Of a stretch of 64,000 bases of DNA, positions 35,132 to 43,939 are shown in pieces; positions within the stretch are counted from its first letter, which is position 1; every line of letters starts with the position of its first letter. Both the position numbers and the translations under genes were made by a program. The DNA lies in contig JAFEAE010000015.1 of assembly GCA_018266575.1 (NCBI GenBank), positions 186,001-250,000 of the forward strand, given 5' to 3'. A model generated the notes under the pieces. The model saw nothing but the letters and a program-made list of their open reading frames with translations, was not told where the DNA came from and did no database searches. Origin of the DNA: Bacteroidota bacterium (GTDB taxonomy: Bacteria; Bacteroidota; Bacteroidia; Chitinophagales; Chitinophagaceae).

Positions 35132-36289
35132 CTATTTCCTTGACTTGCCTTGTTTCAATTTCCTTCGTACATATTCGTACGCTTTTTTCTCATCTGCATT
35201 TTCCGGTTTTGCGTTCTTTAAATATTGCCGGTAATATTTTGCTGCAAGCGGCTCATTATCCACGTATATTTCATAAATATTTCCATTGTTATACAACATC
35301 ACCGGGTTTTTGAAAAGATAATATGCAGTATCGTAATCAGAGGCTGCTTTTTTAAATTGTTTTGTTAACTGATTGTTTTCAGCAAGTGTGTAATAATACA
35401 ATTCTGCTTTTTTTGAAATTGCCAGTGAAAGACATGTTTGTAACAAGTCATTACTGCCTTTGAAATCTTTCAGCTTTGCCTTTGATTTTGCTTCATAAAA
35501 ATAAACGGATTCATCTGCAATCTGGTTCGAATCCATATAGGAACAAGTACGGATGCATTCATTATACATGTTAAGGTTGAAATAAGAAATGGCAAGCCGT
35601 GTTAATGCGCCAATGCTCAAATCATTTTGTTTGATCAGCCGTTCGCCGGGTACAATTGCGTTTTGATAATTTCTGGATTCATAAGCAGCAGTAATCTTTA
35701 ATTTCAAAAAATAAATATTCATTGAATCTTTCGCTAAAAAATTTTCTGCAATGCTATCCACCCTGTTGAAATCTTTTTCTTCGATCAATGCCCAGCCAAA
35801 CCCTAATGCATTTTTAGGATCATTCGGAGAAATCTGATAAGCCTGGTTAAAATAAAATAATGCAGAATCTTTGTTGCCTGCCCGTTGAAATAATTCTGCT
35901 AACTGGCGTTTGTACAAAGCTTTTCCGGGTTGAAGGGATATTAATTTTTTTATCAGCTCAAAAGATTCATCCGTTTTCCTGCCCTTATAAATAGTAACGA
36001 GGTATTGTAGTGCTGCAACATTGTTAGAATCAAGAGTAATAACTTTTTGAAAACATTTTTCTGCGTTTGTTTCGTCATCATTCATATAATAAGCATAGCC
36101 GAGGTTTTTTAAAACTTCAACATTAAGAGGAGTATAAAACTGAAGCGGGTATAAATAATTTATGGCATCTTCATATTGCTGCGCCTGAAAAAAATCCATC
36201 ACTTTATTTTTATCTAAAGTGATGGATTGCGAATAAAGTTTTGTAATAAAAAGAATGCTCAGTAGTGTAAGGGAAAGGTTTTTTTTCAT
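35132..36289 (-). CDS. Exported TPR-repeat protein of the BlaI/M56 operon
   Basis: 385 aa from the ATG at 36289, giving signal peptide MKKNLSLTLLSILFITKLYSQ; a TTG at 36319 would overlap the upstream gene. Multiple tetratricopeptide repeats span the mature protein (EVLKNLGYAYYMNDDETNAEKCF; DSALFYFNQAYQISPNDPK). The C-terminus is very basic (YVRRKLKQGKSRK). It starts 7 bp after the stop of the M56-amidase-TonB gene and is almost certainly its operon partner. TPR proteins usually scaffold complexes; a periplasmic partner of the amidase is inferred. Confidence 0.78.
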   Translation of the reverse strand: MKKNLSLTLLSILFITKLYSQSITLDKNKVMDFFQAQQYEDAINYLYPLQFYTPLNVEVLKNLGYAYYMNDDETNAEKCFQKVITLDSNNVAALQYLVTIYKGRKTDESFELIKKLISLQPGKALYKRQLAELFQRAGNKDSALFYFNQAYQISPNDPKNALGFGWALIEEKDFNRVDSIAENFLAKDSMNIYFLKLKITAAYESRNYQNAIVPGERLIKQNDLSIGALTRLAISYFNLNMYNECIRTCSYMDSNQIADESVYFYEAKSKAKLKDFKGSNDLLQTCLSLAISKKAELYYYTLAENNQLTKQFKKAASDYDTAYYLFKNPVMLYNNGNIYEIYVDNEPLAAKYYRQYLKNAKPENADEKKAYEYVRRKLKQGKSRK

Positions 36290-36296
36290 TGGAGAT

Positions 36297-38315
36297 TTAG
36301 TTTTGCTTGTCGAGCACAAAAAGAATCGGCTGTTTTTTGTATGATTTTACGATTTTGCCGTTTTGTGTTCCCGGTATCCACTTTCCGCTATTTTTAATGA
36401 TCCTGTAGGTTTCATCACTCAAACTTTTAGCAGGGCTTTTAATGATTTTGATATCAGTGATATTACCTTCTTCGTCAACAATAAATTGACTTACAACCAA
36501 TCCTTTTATTTCTTTTTTTACAGCATACGCAGGGTACTGTAAATTTCTATTAAGGTAAAGCGACCATCCATCTTTTCCGCCCGGATATTGTGCTTCAACT
36601 TCAGTTTTTGTAAAAATTTTATTTTCTGCCTGTGCTGTTTCCGGGGTTGTATCATTTCTGTTTGTTTCAGTGCTTTTGATAACCAAACTGTCGCCATTTG
36701 CCATTTTAAGAATATAAGCCGGAGCCGATACAGTAATAGCATCACCATTTTTTTGGCGGAATAACAACTGATTTTTTTTGCTGTTGTATTCATAGGCGGT
36801 TGTGTCTGTATTAAAAACGTTGTACTTCACAATTCCTTCAAGAACCTTCCGCGCAATCTTATCCTGGTTTTGTGGATCGCTGATGAAAGTTGCGTCATCT
36901 TTATTAGTGATATACCCGCATTCCACTAACACCGATGGTACCGGGTTTTTGTCTAATACCACTACACCTCTTTCACGGCATTGAAGATGTTCATCTGTTT
37001 TATAAATATTTTTAAGCTCGCCTGCCAACGCAGAAGCAAGTAAAATGCATTTTGAAATATTTGCATTATCATCGTTTTTAGGAATGACGATCTCAAAGCC
37101 ACTTTTTTCAGATACCGGTTTTGCATCTGCATTCACATGAATGGAAATGAAAATATCAGCTTTGTTTTCTGTTGCAATATTTACCCTGTTTTCCAAATCT
37201 TCTTTTAGTGTATTTGCGTTACCAACCGCAGCATCATTATCTCTTGTGAGCACAACGTTAACGTTATATTCTTTGCCTAACTGCTGTATTTTTTTTGCAA
37301 TGGAAAGATTAATATTTTTTTCTTCAACGCCATTTTTTATTGTGCCGTTATATATGCCGCCATGCCCGGCATCAATAATTGCTGTTATCGATTTAACCGA
37401 AATTATATGTTGTGTGTTTTTTGGTTTGATTGTTTTCACCGCAAAAGCACAAACAAGGATAAACAACAAGGGCAATGCCATTAACCGGCTGATATAACCG
37501 TAATGCGGATTTTTAAATTGGGTAAGCATAGTAATTCGCCTTTTTAACTGGTTGTTAAAAAATGAGTTGGCTAAGTGAAAATGATAATTTGTTGCAGCAG
37601 ACATTGCCAATAATTCCGCATAATCATGGCTATTAGTTTCAGAAGCGGCATACTGGTCGGCAAGGAATTCATGCACCGTTTTTAGTTCTTTTTTGATAAA
37701 ATAAAAAAATGGGTTGAACCAGAATATGATGCCAGTTATTTCCATGAAAAGAATATCTGCAGTATGTTTCTGGCGTACATGAAACAGTTCGTGCCGGAAT
37801 ATTTGTTTTCCTTTTTCGGTATTGGAATCGATCTGGTTGTTCCAGAAAATATTTTTCAGGAAAGAAAAAGGTGTTCCGGGTTCTTCCGTATTGAAAAATT
37901 TAATTTCTTCTATTTGCGTGTATGGGTACCTGTTAGAAATTCTTTTTACATACCACAGTTTTTTTGCAAATACAAACAATAGTACCACAGCAATTGAAAT
38001 AAACATAATCAATGAAATGTTCTGCCAGTTCATCAGCTGGTGCCAGAAGTTATTTTTCGGCGTGATGATCACTACATTCTCCCAATCCCTTACAGCGACG
38101 ACATTCAAAATTTTTATTGCTGTGCTTTGATTGTGCGTATCAAAACCGGGTACCGGTATATTCAACGATGGAAGGCAGATGGAAATTACAGGTATGCTTA
38201 ATAGATAAAACCTGTTGTATTGATGAAACTTTTTGTTGCGAAGAAGCAGCCAGTAATAACTGAAAAGCATCCCGGAAATCAGGATGATTTTTACGGAAAA
38301 AAAGATAAGGTTCAT
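36297..38315 (-). CDS. BlaR1-type M56 peptidase fused to MurNAc-L-alanine amidase and TonB C-terminal domain
   Basis: 672 aa with three parts. (1) Residues 1-295: membrane M56 sensor peptidase with several helices and zinc motif HELFH (175-179), then HEFLAD (215-220), ending in a helix at about 279-293. (2) About 310-498: amidase_3 domain with IIDAGHGG (His318), EE (331-332), SIHVNA (His393) and catalytic Glu465 in LVECGYITN, so all ligands are intact. (3) About 570-672: TonB/energy-transducer C-domain (AQYPGGKDGWSLYL, GLVVSQFIVDEEGNI). M56-TonB fusions are common in Bacteroidota; an active-looking amidase inserted between is unusual. Its start overlaps the BlaI-type gene by 4 bp. Confidence 0.85.
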   Translation of the reverse strand: MNLIFFSVKIILISGMLFSYYWLLLRNKKFHQYNRFYLLSIPVISICLPSLNIPVPGFDTHNQSTAIKILNVVAVRDWENVVIITPKNNFWHQLMNWQNISLIMFISIAVVLLFVFAKKLWYVKRISNRYPYTQIEEIKFFNTEEPGTPFSFLKNIFWNNQIDSNTEKGKQIFRHELFHVRQKHTADILFMEITGIIFWFNPFFYFIKKELKTVHEFLADQYAASETNSHDYAELLAMSAATNYHFHLANSFFNNQLKRRITMLTQFKNPHYGYISRLMALPLLFILVCAFAVKTIKPKNTQHIISVKSITAIIDAGHGGIYNGTIKNGVEEKNINLSIAKKIQQLGKEYNVNVVLTRDNDAAVGNANTLKEDLENRVNIATENKADIFISIHVNADAKPVSEKSGFEIVIPKNDDNANISKCILLASALAGELKNIYKTDEHLQCRERGVVVLDKNPVPSVLVECGYITNKDDATFISDPQNQDKIARKVLEGIVKYNVFNTDTTAYEYNSKKNQLLFRQKNGDAITVSAPAYILKMANGDSLVIKSTETNRNDTTPETAQAENKIFTKTEVEAQYPGGKDGWSLYLNRNLQYPAYAVKKEIKGLVVSQFIVDEEGNITDIKIIKSPAKSLSDETYRIIKNSGKWIPGTQNGKIVKSYKKQPILFVLDKQN

Positions 38316-38686
38316 GGTTGTTGGTTTTTGGATGATTTGATTTGCTGCAGTAATTCCTCCAGTTCCTGCAGACTGATCTTATTATCATTCACAAATTGCG
38401 AAACCAATTTTGCAGGCGAGCCTTCAAAATATCCTTTTACCACCTGGCTGATGGTTTTCTTTCCATATTCTGTTTTGGAAATTTTCGGTTCATACAGATT
38501 ATTTCTTCCCTGCACTTCATAATCGACGAATTTCTTTTCAACAAGGATTTTCAGGATAGTTGCAACCGTGTTTGGGTGCGGTTTTGGCTCCGGCATTTCG
38601 TCTGTTATCTCTTTTAAGAACCCTTTTCCCAGTTTCCAAAGCACAAACATCACCTGTTCTTCCGCTTTCGTAAGTGTTTTTAGCAT
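38312..38686 (-). CDS. BlaI/MecI/CopY family repressor
   Basis: 124 aa. A winged-helix N-terminus (LTKAEEQVMFVLWKLGKG, EITDEMPEPKPHPNTVATILKILVEK with the KFVDYEVQGRNNLYEP wing) and a C-terminal dimerisation helix. Family knowledge: a dimeric repressor cleaved or released when its BlaR1-like partner senses an envelope signal. Two 16-bp palindromes of the expected type lie just upstream, so it should repress its own operon (this gene, the M56-amidase-TonB gene and the TPR gene). Confidence 0.9.
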   Translation of the reverse strand: MLKTLTKAEEQVMFVLWKLGKGFLKEITDEMPEPKPHPNTVATILKILVEKKFVDYEVQGRNNLYEPKISKTEYGKKTISQVVKGYFEGSPAKLVSQFVNDNKISLQELEELLQQIKSSKNQQP

Positions 38687-38739
38687 AACTAAAAATTTAG
38701 TTGTAAAAGCAAATCTATAACTATTTTCTTAGTTACAAA
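38687..38739 (-). promoter_or_regulatory. BlaI-type promoter with two operators
   Basis: Read on the minus strand: -33 TTTG (38739-38736), an 18-bp spacer, and -7 TAGATTTG (38717-38710), a near-ideal Bacteroidota promoter. Operator 1, AACTAAGAAAATAGTT (plus-strand 38719-38734), fills the spacer. Operator 2, AACTAAATTTTTAGTT (38687-38702), lies between the start of transcription and the ATG at 38686. Their centres are 32 bp apart, about three helical turns. Confidence 0.7.
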
Positions 38740-39078
38740 ATATTTTAATCTTTTTTTAATAAAATGTTGAAAAAAATTTGGGTGAATTTTATTTCTCAGC
38801 CAAATCCCGTCAATTGCAGTAGGGATAACAGTTATATCGAAATCAAAGCAGTTTACTCAAACGTTTGCATAGATATAAATACGGAGTAATTTTTCTTCTA
38901 AGGCTTCGATTTTTTCCACAAAGGCTATGAATTGTCAGCTTTGCGTTTTAATTTTGTATGTAGTTCTGGACGGATGATCGCATTAACACCTTTTTTGCAG
39001 CTTTCCCTGAACTCTTACTGTCTATCAGATGTTTAATTAGTACCCGACAACAAATTTGTCAACTTTTTATCTTTTAAT
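38740..39078 (+). promoter_or_regulatory. Long rpoD upstream region
   Basis: About 340 bp without a gene ahead of the primary sigma gene. TAATTTTG at 38949-38956 is a match to TAnnTTTG and would give a leader of about 115 nt. A -33 TTTG at the right distance is not evident. No riboswitch or hairpin terminator was recognised. Confidence 0.35.
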
Positions 39079-39936
39079 ATGAGGCAACTTAAGATTGCTA
39101 CACAGATTACCAACCGTGACTCCCAGGCGGTTGAAAAGTATTTGCAGGAAATATCCAAAATTCCAATGATTACTCCCGAAGAGGAGACTGTGTTGGCTCA
39201 GCGCATCAAAATGAGCGACCAACGTGCATTGGATAAGTTAGTTCAGGCTAACCTTCGTTTTGTGGTTTCTGTTGCAAAACAATACCAACACCAGGGGTTA
39301 TCGTTGAGTGATCTTATTAACGAGGGCAACCTCGGCTTGATTAAAGCGGCACAACGCTTTGATGAAACAAAAGGTTTCAAGTTTATTTCATACGCGGTAT
39401 GGTGGATCCGCCAGTCCATTTTACAGGCGTTGGCAGAGCAAGGCAGATTAGTCCGCCTGCCTCAAAACAAAATTGGCACGTACAACAAAGCTAATAAAGC
39501 GTATATGGCTTTCGAACAGGAACATGAACGTGAGCCAAGTACCGAAGAGTTAGCAGAATTATTGGAAATGAGTGAAACGGAAATCAACAACATTTTCCAG
39601 AGTAACACCCGCCACAGTTCATTGGATGCTCCGGTTCACGAGGCTGAAGATGTGGCTATGGGCGATTTGCTGGAAGGTGGAGATGATACCGATGATGATG
39701 TAATGAAGGATTCGCTTCGTGCAGAGATCCGCCGTGTGTTGAAATCACTCAGCCCTCGTGAAGCTGAAATTGTTAACGCATATTTTGGTCTTGATGGAGA
39801 AAATGGGGTAACCATTGAACAGATCGGCCAGAAATATGATTTGACAAAAGAACGCATCCGCCAGATCAAAGAAAGAGCAATCAAGCGTTTGCAGAAAGCT
39901 CGCTATAGTAATGCTTTGAAAGCTTATTTGGGATAA
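39079..39936 (+). CDS. rpoD: RNA polymerase primary sigma factor, Bacteroidota type
   Basis: 285 aa, lacking the long N-terminal region 1.1 and non-conserved insert of E. coli RpoD, as is usual for Bacteroidota primary sigma factors. Region 1.2 (AVEKYLQEISKIPMITPEEE), region 2 (LVQANLRFVVSVAKQYQHQG, LINEGNLGLIKAAQRFD, FISYAVWWIRQSI), region 3 and region 4 (SPREAEIVNAYFGL, LTKERIRQIKERAIKRL) are complete. It recognises -33/-7 promoters of the TTTG / TAnnTTTG type, which are seen throughout this window. Confidence 0.92.
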   Translation: MRQLKIATQITNRDSQAVEKYLQEISKIPMITPEEETVLAQRIKMSDQRALDKLVQANLRFVVSVAKQYQHQGLSLSDLINEGNLGLIKAAQRFDETKGFKFISYAVWWIRQSILQALAEQGRLVRLPQNKIGTYNKANKAYMAFEQEHEREPSTEELAELLEMSETEINNIFQSNTRHSSLDAPVHEAEDVAMGDLLEGGDDTDDDVMKDSLRAEIRRVLKSLSPREAEIVNAYFGLDGENGVTIEQIGQKYDLTKERIRQIKERAIKRLQKARYSNALKAYLG

Positions 39937-39960
39937 TTTATCCCTGCTGTATGATTATAG

Positions 39961-39994
39961 AAAGCCCTGATGTATATCGGGGCTTTTATTTTTC
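39961..39994 (+). terminator. rpoD terminator
   Basis: AAAGCCC and GGGCTTT form the stem around a GATGTATATC loop, followed by TTTTATTTTT, 24 bp past the rpoD stop. A canonical rho-independent terminator on the plus strand. Confidence 0.9.
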
Positions 39995-40032
39995 GGAACA
40001 GATATTTAACAAACCCAACATGCTGCGCATCT

Positions 40033-40040
40033 TACATTTG
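40033..40040 (+). promoter_or_regulatory. -7 element TACATTTG, 4 nt before the DUF4249 ATG
   Basis: TACATTTG matches TAnnTTTG with only CATT between it and the ATG at 40045. If used as at rnpB, the mRNA would begin at or beside the start codon. Confidence 0.45.
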
Positions 40041-40044
40041 CATT

Positions 40045-40935
40045 ATGCTCAAGAGGTACATTTTATTCTTTGCAGGCCTTATCTTTTTATCTTCCTGTGA
40101 AAAAGGAATTGATTTTAAGTTGAATACATCTCCATCGCAATTGGTAGTCGATGGTTCCATTGAGAATGGGAAACCACCGGTTATTGTATTATCAAACAGC
40201 CTTGATTATTTCAGCCAGATCAATCCTTCGATCCTTGAAAGTTCATTTGTACATAATGCTGTAGTTACCGTTTCTACTGGAAATTTGTCCCAACAATTGA
40301 AAGAGTATTCAACTCCCGGTGGCAACACCGGTTATACCTTATATTATTATACTATTGATTCATCTGATCTCGCCAATTCCTTTGTAGGAACATTTAATAC
40401 GACTTATAATTTGAAAATTAAAGTGAATGGGCAAACTTACACATCTCAAACAACGATCTCTTCCATAGCTAAAAAAATTGATGCATTGGAGTGGCAACCT
40501 GCCCCGGATAACCCAGATACTACCAAAGCAGTTTTGCTTGCAACGATTACAGATCCGTCCGGATATGGAAATTATACGCGTTACTACACAAGTGTAAATG
40601 ATAGTGCTTTTTTTCCGGGGTTAAATTCTGTTTTTGATGACCAGATCACCGATGGGACAACATATACCGTGCAGGTTGAAAAAGGGGTGAACAGGAACCA
40701 GACAATCGATATCAATAATTATTCTTTCTTTTATCGTGGTGATACGGTTGTGGTAAAATACTGCAACATTGATAAAGCTACTTTCGATTTCTGGAGAACA
40801 ATGGAATATAATTACCAGAGTATTGGTAATCCTTTTTCAACGCCTACACAGGTTTTGGGAAATATATCCAATAACGCTCTTGGGTATTTTGGCGGTTATG
40901 CAGCACAGTATGTTTCCATCATTATTCCCAAATAA
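40045..40935 (+). CDS. DUF4249 family lipoprotein
   Basis: 296 aa from the ATG at 40045, giving lipoprotein signal MLKRYILFFAGLIFLSSC. The sequence after the Cys (EKGIDFKLNTSPSQLVVDGSIENGK, VHNAVVTVSTG, YNLKIKVNGQTYTSQTTIS) matches the beginning of DUF4249 proteins, which usually accompany SusC-type receptors. No such receptor is next to it here. Upstream codons from 39970 are read through the rpoD terminator and are rejected. Role unknown; outer-membrane lipoprotein by inference. Confidence 0.78.
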   Translation: MLKRYILFFAGLIFLSSCEKGIDFKLNTSPSQLVVDGSIENGKPPVIVLSNSLDYFSQINPSILESSFVHNAVVTVSTGNLSQQLKEYSTPGGNTGYTLYYYTIDSSDLANSFVGTFNTTYNLKIKVNGQTYTSQTTISSIAKKIDALEWQPAPDNPDTTKAVLLATITDPSGYGNYTRYYTSVNDSAFFPGLNSVFDDQITDGTTYTVQVEKGVNRNQTIDINNYSFFYRGDTVVVKYCNIDKATFDFWRTMEYNYQSIGNPFSTPTQVLGNISNNALGYFGGYAAQYVSIIIPK

Positions 40936-40999
40936 ACCTGATTTCTCAACACTGTTGCCGCACGTCGTTCAAGCGACCTTTATTTTGCTTTTTTCCTGC

Positions 41000-41007
41000 T
41001 AAATTTG
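41000..41007 (+). promoter_or_regulatory. -7 element TAAATTTG for trxB
   Basis: TAAATTTG matches TAnnTTTG and lies 20 nt before the trxB ATG. Confidence 0.5.
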
Positions 41008-41027
41008 TCCACTTAAATTTTTTAAGA

Positions 41028-41975
41028 ATGGCGAATACCGAAAGCGAAAGAGTTCATTGTTTGATTATAGGGTCAGGGCCTGCCGGCTATACTGCGGCCG
41101 TATATGCTGCACGTGCAAATATGAAACCTGTGCTATACCAGGGAATTCAACCGGGAGGACAGTTGACGATTACAACGGAAGTGGAAAATTATCCTGGTTA
41201 TCCGGATGGTGTACAAGGGCCGGAAATGATGGTAGATTTTGAAAAGCAGGCAGCACGCATGGGTGCGGATATCCGCTATGGATTGGCAACAAAAGTTGAT
41301 TTTTCCCAACAACCTTTTAAGGTCTGGATAGATGAAGAAAAACTAATTGAAGCAGACGCTGTGATCATAGCAACAGGTGCATCTGCAAAATGGCTTGGCC
41401 TCGAAAGTGAGCAACGGTTGAATGGATATGGTGTGAGTGCCTGTGCTGTTTGCGATGGGTTTTTCTTTCGGGGAAAAGAAGTTGCAATTGTAGGAGCAGG
41501 GGATACAGCTGCAGAAGAGGCATTATATCTTTCTAAATTATGTACAACTGTACACATGCTGATTCGCCGTGGGGAGATGCGTGCCTCGAAGGTGATGCAG
41601 GAGCGTGTGCAGAAAGCTGCTAACATAAAAATTTACTGGAACAGCGAAGCAGATGAAGTTGTTGGTGAAAACAAAGTGGAAGCGCTTCGTATACGCAACA
41701 ATAAAACAAACGATACGCAGACAATTCCGGTGAGCGGATTTTTTGTTGCGATCGGGCATGAGCCGAATTCTGCAATTTTCAAAGAGTGGATTGATATGGA
41801 TGAAGCCGGCTATATTAAAACCATTCCAGGTTCTTCTAAAACAAATATAGAAGGCGTTTTTGCAGCGGGCGATGTGCAGGATAAAATTTATCGACAGGCA
41901 GTAACTGCAGCCGGAAGCGGTTGTATGGCGGCTTTAGATGCAGAAAGATATTTGTCCGCAAAAGGAATCGTATAA
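41028..41975 (+). CDS. trxB: Thioredoxin-disulfide reductase
   Basis: 315 aa. FAD-binding GSGPAGYTAAVYAARA, the PGGQLTITTEVENYPGYP loop, redox-active Cys139/Cys142 in SACAVCDG, NADPH-binding VGAGDTAAEEALYL, and C-terminal FAAGDVQDKIYRQAVTAAGSG. Length is standard. It transfers electrons from NADPH to thioredoxin in the cytoplasm. No thioredoxin gene is adjacent. Confidence 0.93.
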   Translation: MANTESERVHCLIIGSGPAGYTAAVYAARANMKPVLYQGIQPGGQLTITTEVENYPGYPDGVQGPEMMVDFEKQAARMGADIRYGLATKVDFSQQPFKVWIDEEKLIEADAVIIATGASAKWLGLESEQRLNGYGVSACAVCDGFFFRGKEVAIVGAGDTAAEEALYLSKLCTTVHMLIRRGEMRASKVMQERVQKAANIKIYWNSEADEVVGENKVEALRIRNNKTNDTQTIPVSGFFVAIGHEPNSAIFKEWIDMDEAGYIKTIPGSSKTNIEGVFAAGDVQDKIYRQAVTAAGSGCMAALDAERYLSAKGIV

Positions 41976-41977
41976 TT

Positions 41978-42056
41978 AAGTATGAACTATGAGTTAGTAA
42001 GTAAAAATAAAAATTGAATAACTCATAGTTCATAACTCATACTTCATACTTACTTC
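41978..42056. repeat. Quasi-palindrome of CATACTTCAT/ATGAAGTATG words reaching the folB start
   Basis: Left arm AAGTATGAACTATGAGTTAG; right arm (42019-42056) is a run of ACTCATAGTTCAT / AACTCATACTTCAT words ending immediately before the folB ATG. The hairpin would occupy the whole folB leader, so it could affect folB translation as well as end trxB transcription. Confidence 0.65.
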
Positions 42057-42413
42057 ATGGTTACAGTTCATCTCCATAACGTTGTATTATTTGCGTATCA
42101 TGGAATATATGAGCATGAAACAAAACAGGGAAATACGTTTGAGATAGATCTTGATGTGACGTATGATGAAGCTTCGAGTGATTTTTCAAAAATAGATGAA
42201 GTTATCAATTACGAAAATCTTTTTGTGATCGTTCAGCAAAGAATGGCAATTGCAACTCCTTTACTCGAAAAAGTTTGCGATGATATCATCCAATTCATCA
42301 AAGAAAAATATTCTTCGGTAAAAGAAATTTCCATAACACTTTACAAGTTACAAGCGCCGATCAAAGACTTTAAGGGGAAAGTAGGGGTGACGTTGAGTAG
42401 AAAATTTGAGTAA
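42057..42413 (+). CDS. folB: Dihydroneopterin aldolase
   Basis: 118 aa, standard length. VTVHLHNVVLFAYHGIYEHE carries the conserved Tyr-His-Gly of the family; LDVTYDEASSDFSKIDEVINYENLF and EISITLYKLQAPIKDFKGKVGV complete the fold. It makes 6-hydroxymethyl-dihydropterin for folate synthesis. Long palindromic spacers flank both ends; no other folate gene is nearby. Confidence 0.88.
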   Translation: MVTVHLHNVVLFAYHGIYEHETKQGNTFEIDLDVTYDEASSDFSKIDEVINYENLFVIVQQRMAIATPLLEKVCDDIIQFIKEKYSSVKEISITLYKLQAPIKDFKGKVGVTLSRKFE

Positions 42414-42415
42414 TT

Positions 42416-42512
42416 GAAAATTTGAAAATGTGCTAAATGTGAAAATACAGCAATGCCCATTGAACTATTCATTTTTTACATTCGCCACATTTCCACATTA
42501 AATTCAAATTAC
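42416..42512. repeat. Quasi-palindrome of AAATGTG/CACATTT words
   Basis: Left arm AATTTGAAAATGTGCTAAATG; right arm CGCCACATTTCCACATTAAATTC. It lies between convergent folB and the MATE gene and contains the MATE stop codon, suggesting a bidirectional terminator role. Confidence 0.6.
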
Positions 42513-43886
42513 TTTCTTCTTCCATCTTCCACTTCGCATATACATAAACGATAGTACGAAGGTTGATGTCCAGTAAACCCATTCAGACATCCATCCGTAG
42601 AGAATCGAAAGGTTCCAGTATTGAAGGATCAAATAAACATAAATGCAATAGAAAATAATAGTGATGAATTCTATTGCAAGGTTAACTGTAGTATTTCCTG
42701 TTCCGGTAACTGCATTCAGCCATATTGTAGAAAACGACATTAAGATCAATGCTGTTGAAATAACACGGATAACGGGAATTGCAGTGCGTACAAATTCTTC
42801 ATCTTGTCCGTAAACAGATAAGAACAACCTTGGGAAAACATTTAATAAAATAGCAATGATCAATGCAAAACCTGAGCTGAGCTTAATTATTTTTTTTATC
42901 AGCCCGATCACTTCATCCTTTTTTCCCTGGCCGATAACATTACTCACCATTGTACTTGTAGTTGCAGCGAACGACCATGTGAATACGCCAAACACGCCGA
43001 AAATAGTGCGCATTGTATTGCTAACTGCAAGCGCAAGCTCTCCGTGATGTTCAATAAGGATATAAAAGAATTCCCAGGTGATAACACTGATCGCATATTG
43101 AAAAATCAATGGTGATGATTGTACAAGTATTAACCTGGTGACAGGAAAATCAAAACCGAAATTTTTGTAGAGATATAATTTTTTGCTCACCCCTTTTGCA
43201 TGGATGACCAGGAACACTACAAGCATGCCGGTTGCTTCCGCAAAAATTGATGCAACCGCAGCGCCATTAAAACCCATTTCCGGTAAACCAAAATGCCCGA
43301 ATATCAAACCATAGTCAAGGATAACATTTATTATCGTTTCTGCAAGAGTTCCATAGATCAGGAATTTGCTTTGATTAGTACCTACCAGGAGTGCGTTGCG
43401 CATCTGGTAGATATACAAAAAAGGCAATCCCCATATTCTGATCTTTAAAAATTCTACAGCTTCATTGCGGAGCTCTACAGAACTCAATGAAAATTTTAAA
43501 ACAATGGGTGCAATAAAATAAGTTGCCAATATTCCCAGTGCAGCAAAAATCAGAGACAAACGAACGCCTTGCGAAAATAGTTTTCCTATTTCCTCAATAC
43601 GGTCTTCGCCTGCACGTCTTGCAATCAAAGCCTGCAACCCGTTGTTCAATCCGTTTCCAATAACAGCAAAAATCAGGTAGTACACGCCGGTAATTCCACC
43701 AAGAGCAAGGAATTTTTCTCCACGATGGGCAAATGATTCCTCGCCGTAGTGCCCGAGAAAAATAGTGTTGGTAATAAAATTAATTTGTGGCACCAATATC
43801 GCTAAACTAATGGGCAAAGCAATTGACAAAATCTGCTTGTTGCTTATTACAACTTTATAACTGGTATGGTTATTTGCAATTTCCAT
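42504..43886 (-). CDS. MATE family efflux transporter
   Basis: 460 aa, about 12 membrane helices in two MatE halves. It starts SKNKQ-like IVISNKQILSIALPISLAILVPQ, with the TNTIFLGHYG loop, GNGLNNGLQALIARRAGE and GFNGAAVASIFAEATGM typical of Bacteroidota MATE proteins. Expected to export cationic compounds with Na+ or H+ coupling; substrate unknown. It is divergent from DUF3822 across another palindromic spacer. Confidence 0.87.
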   Translation of the reverse strand: MEIANNHTSYKVVISNKQILSIALPISLAILVPQINFITNTIFLGHYGEESFAHRGEKFLALGGITGVYYLIFAVIGNGLNNGLQALIARRAGEDRIEEIGKLFSQGVRLSLIFAALGILATYFIAPIVLKFSLSSVELRNEAVEFLKIRIWGLPFLYIYQMRNALLVGTNQSKFLIYGTLAETIINVILDYGLIFGHFGLPEMGFNGAAVASIFAEATGMLVVFLVIHAKGVSKKLYLYKNFGFDFPVTRLILVQSSPLIFQYAISVITWEFFYILIEHHGELALAVSNTMRTIFGVFGVFTWSFAATTSTMVSNVIGQGKKDEVIGLIKKIIKLSSGFALIIAILLNVFPRLFLSVYGQDEEFVRTAIPVIRVISTALILMSFSTIWLNAVTGTGNTTVNLAIEFITIIFYCIYVYLILQYWNLSILYGWMSEWVYWTSTFVLSFMYMRSGRWKKKVI

Positions 43887-43939
43887 TTTAAAAGGGACTG
43901 CAAGGTAAGGAATATTGCAAGGCGCAGGACTGGGTGAAA

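Noticed and set aside
35132..38686. Beta-lactam resistance operon
   Set aside because: BlaI and an M56 peptidase are present but there is no penicillin-binding sensor domain and no beta-lactamase gene; calling it a resistance locus is not supported.
39970..40044. Upstream start for the DUF4249 lipoprotein
   Set aside because: The extension reads through the rpoD terminator hairpin and would destroy the lipoprotein signal peptide.
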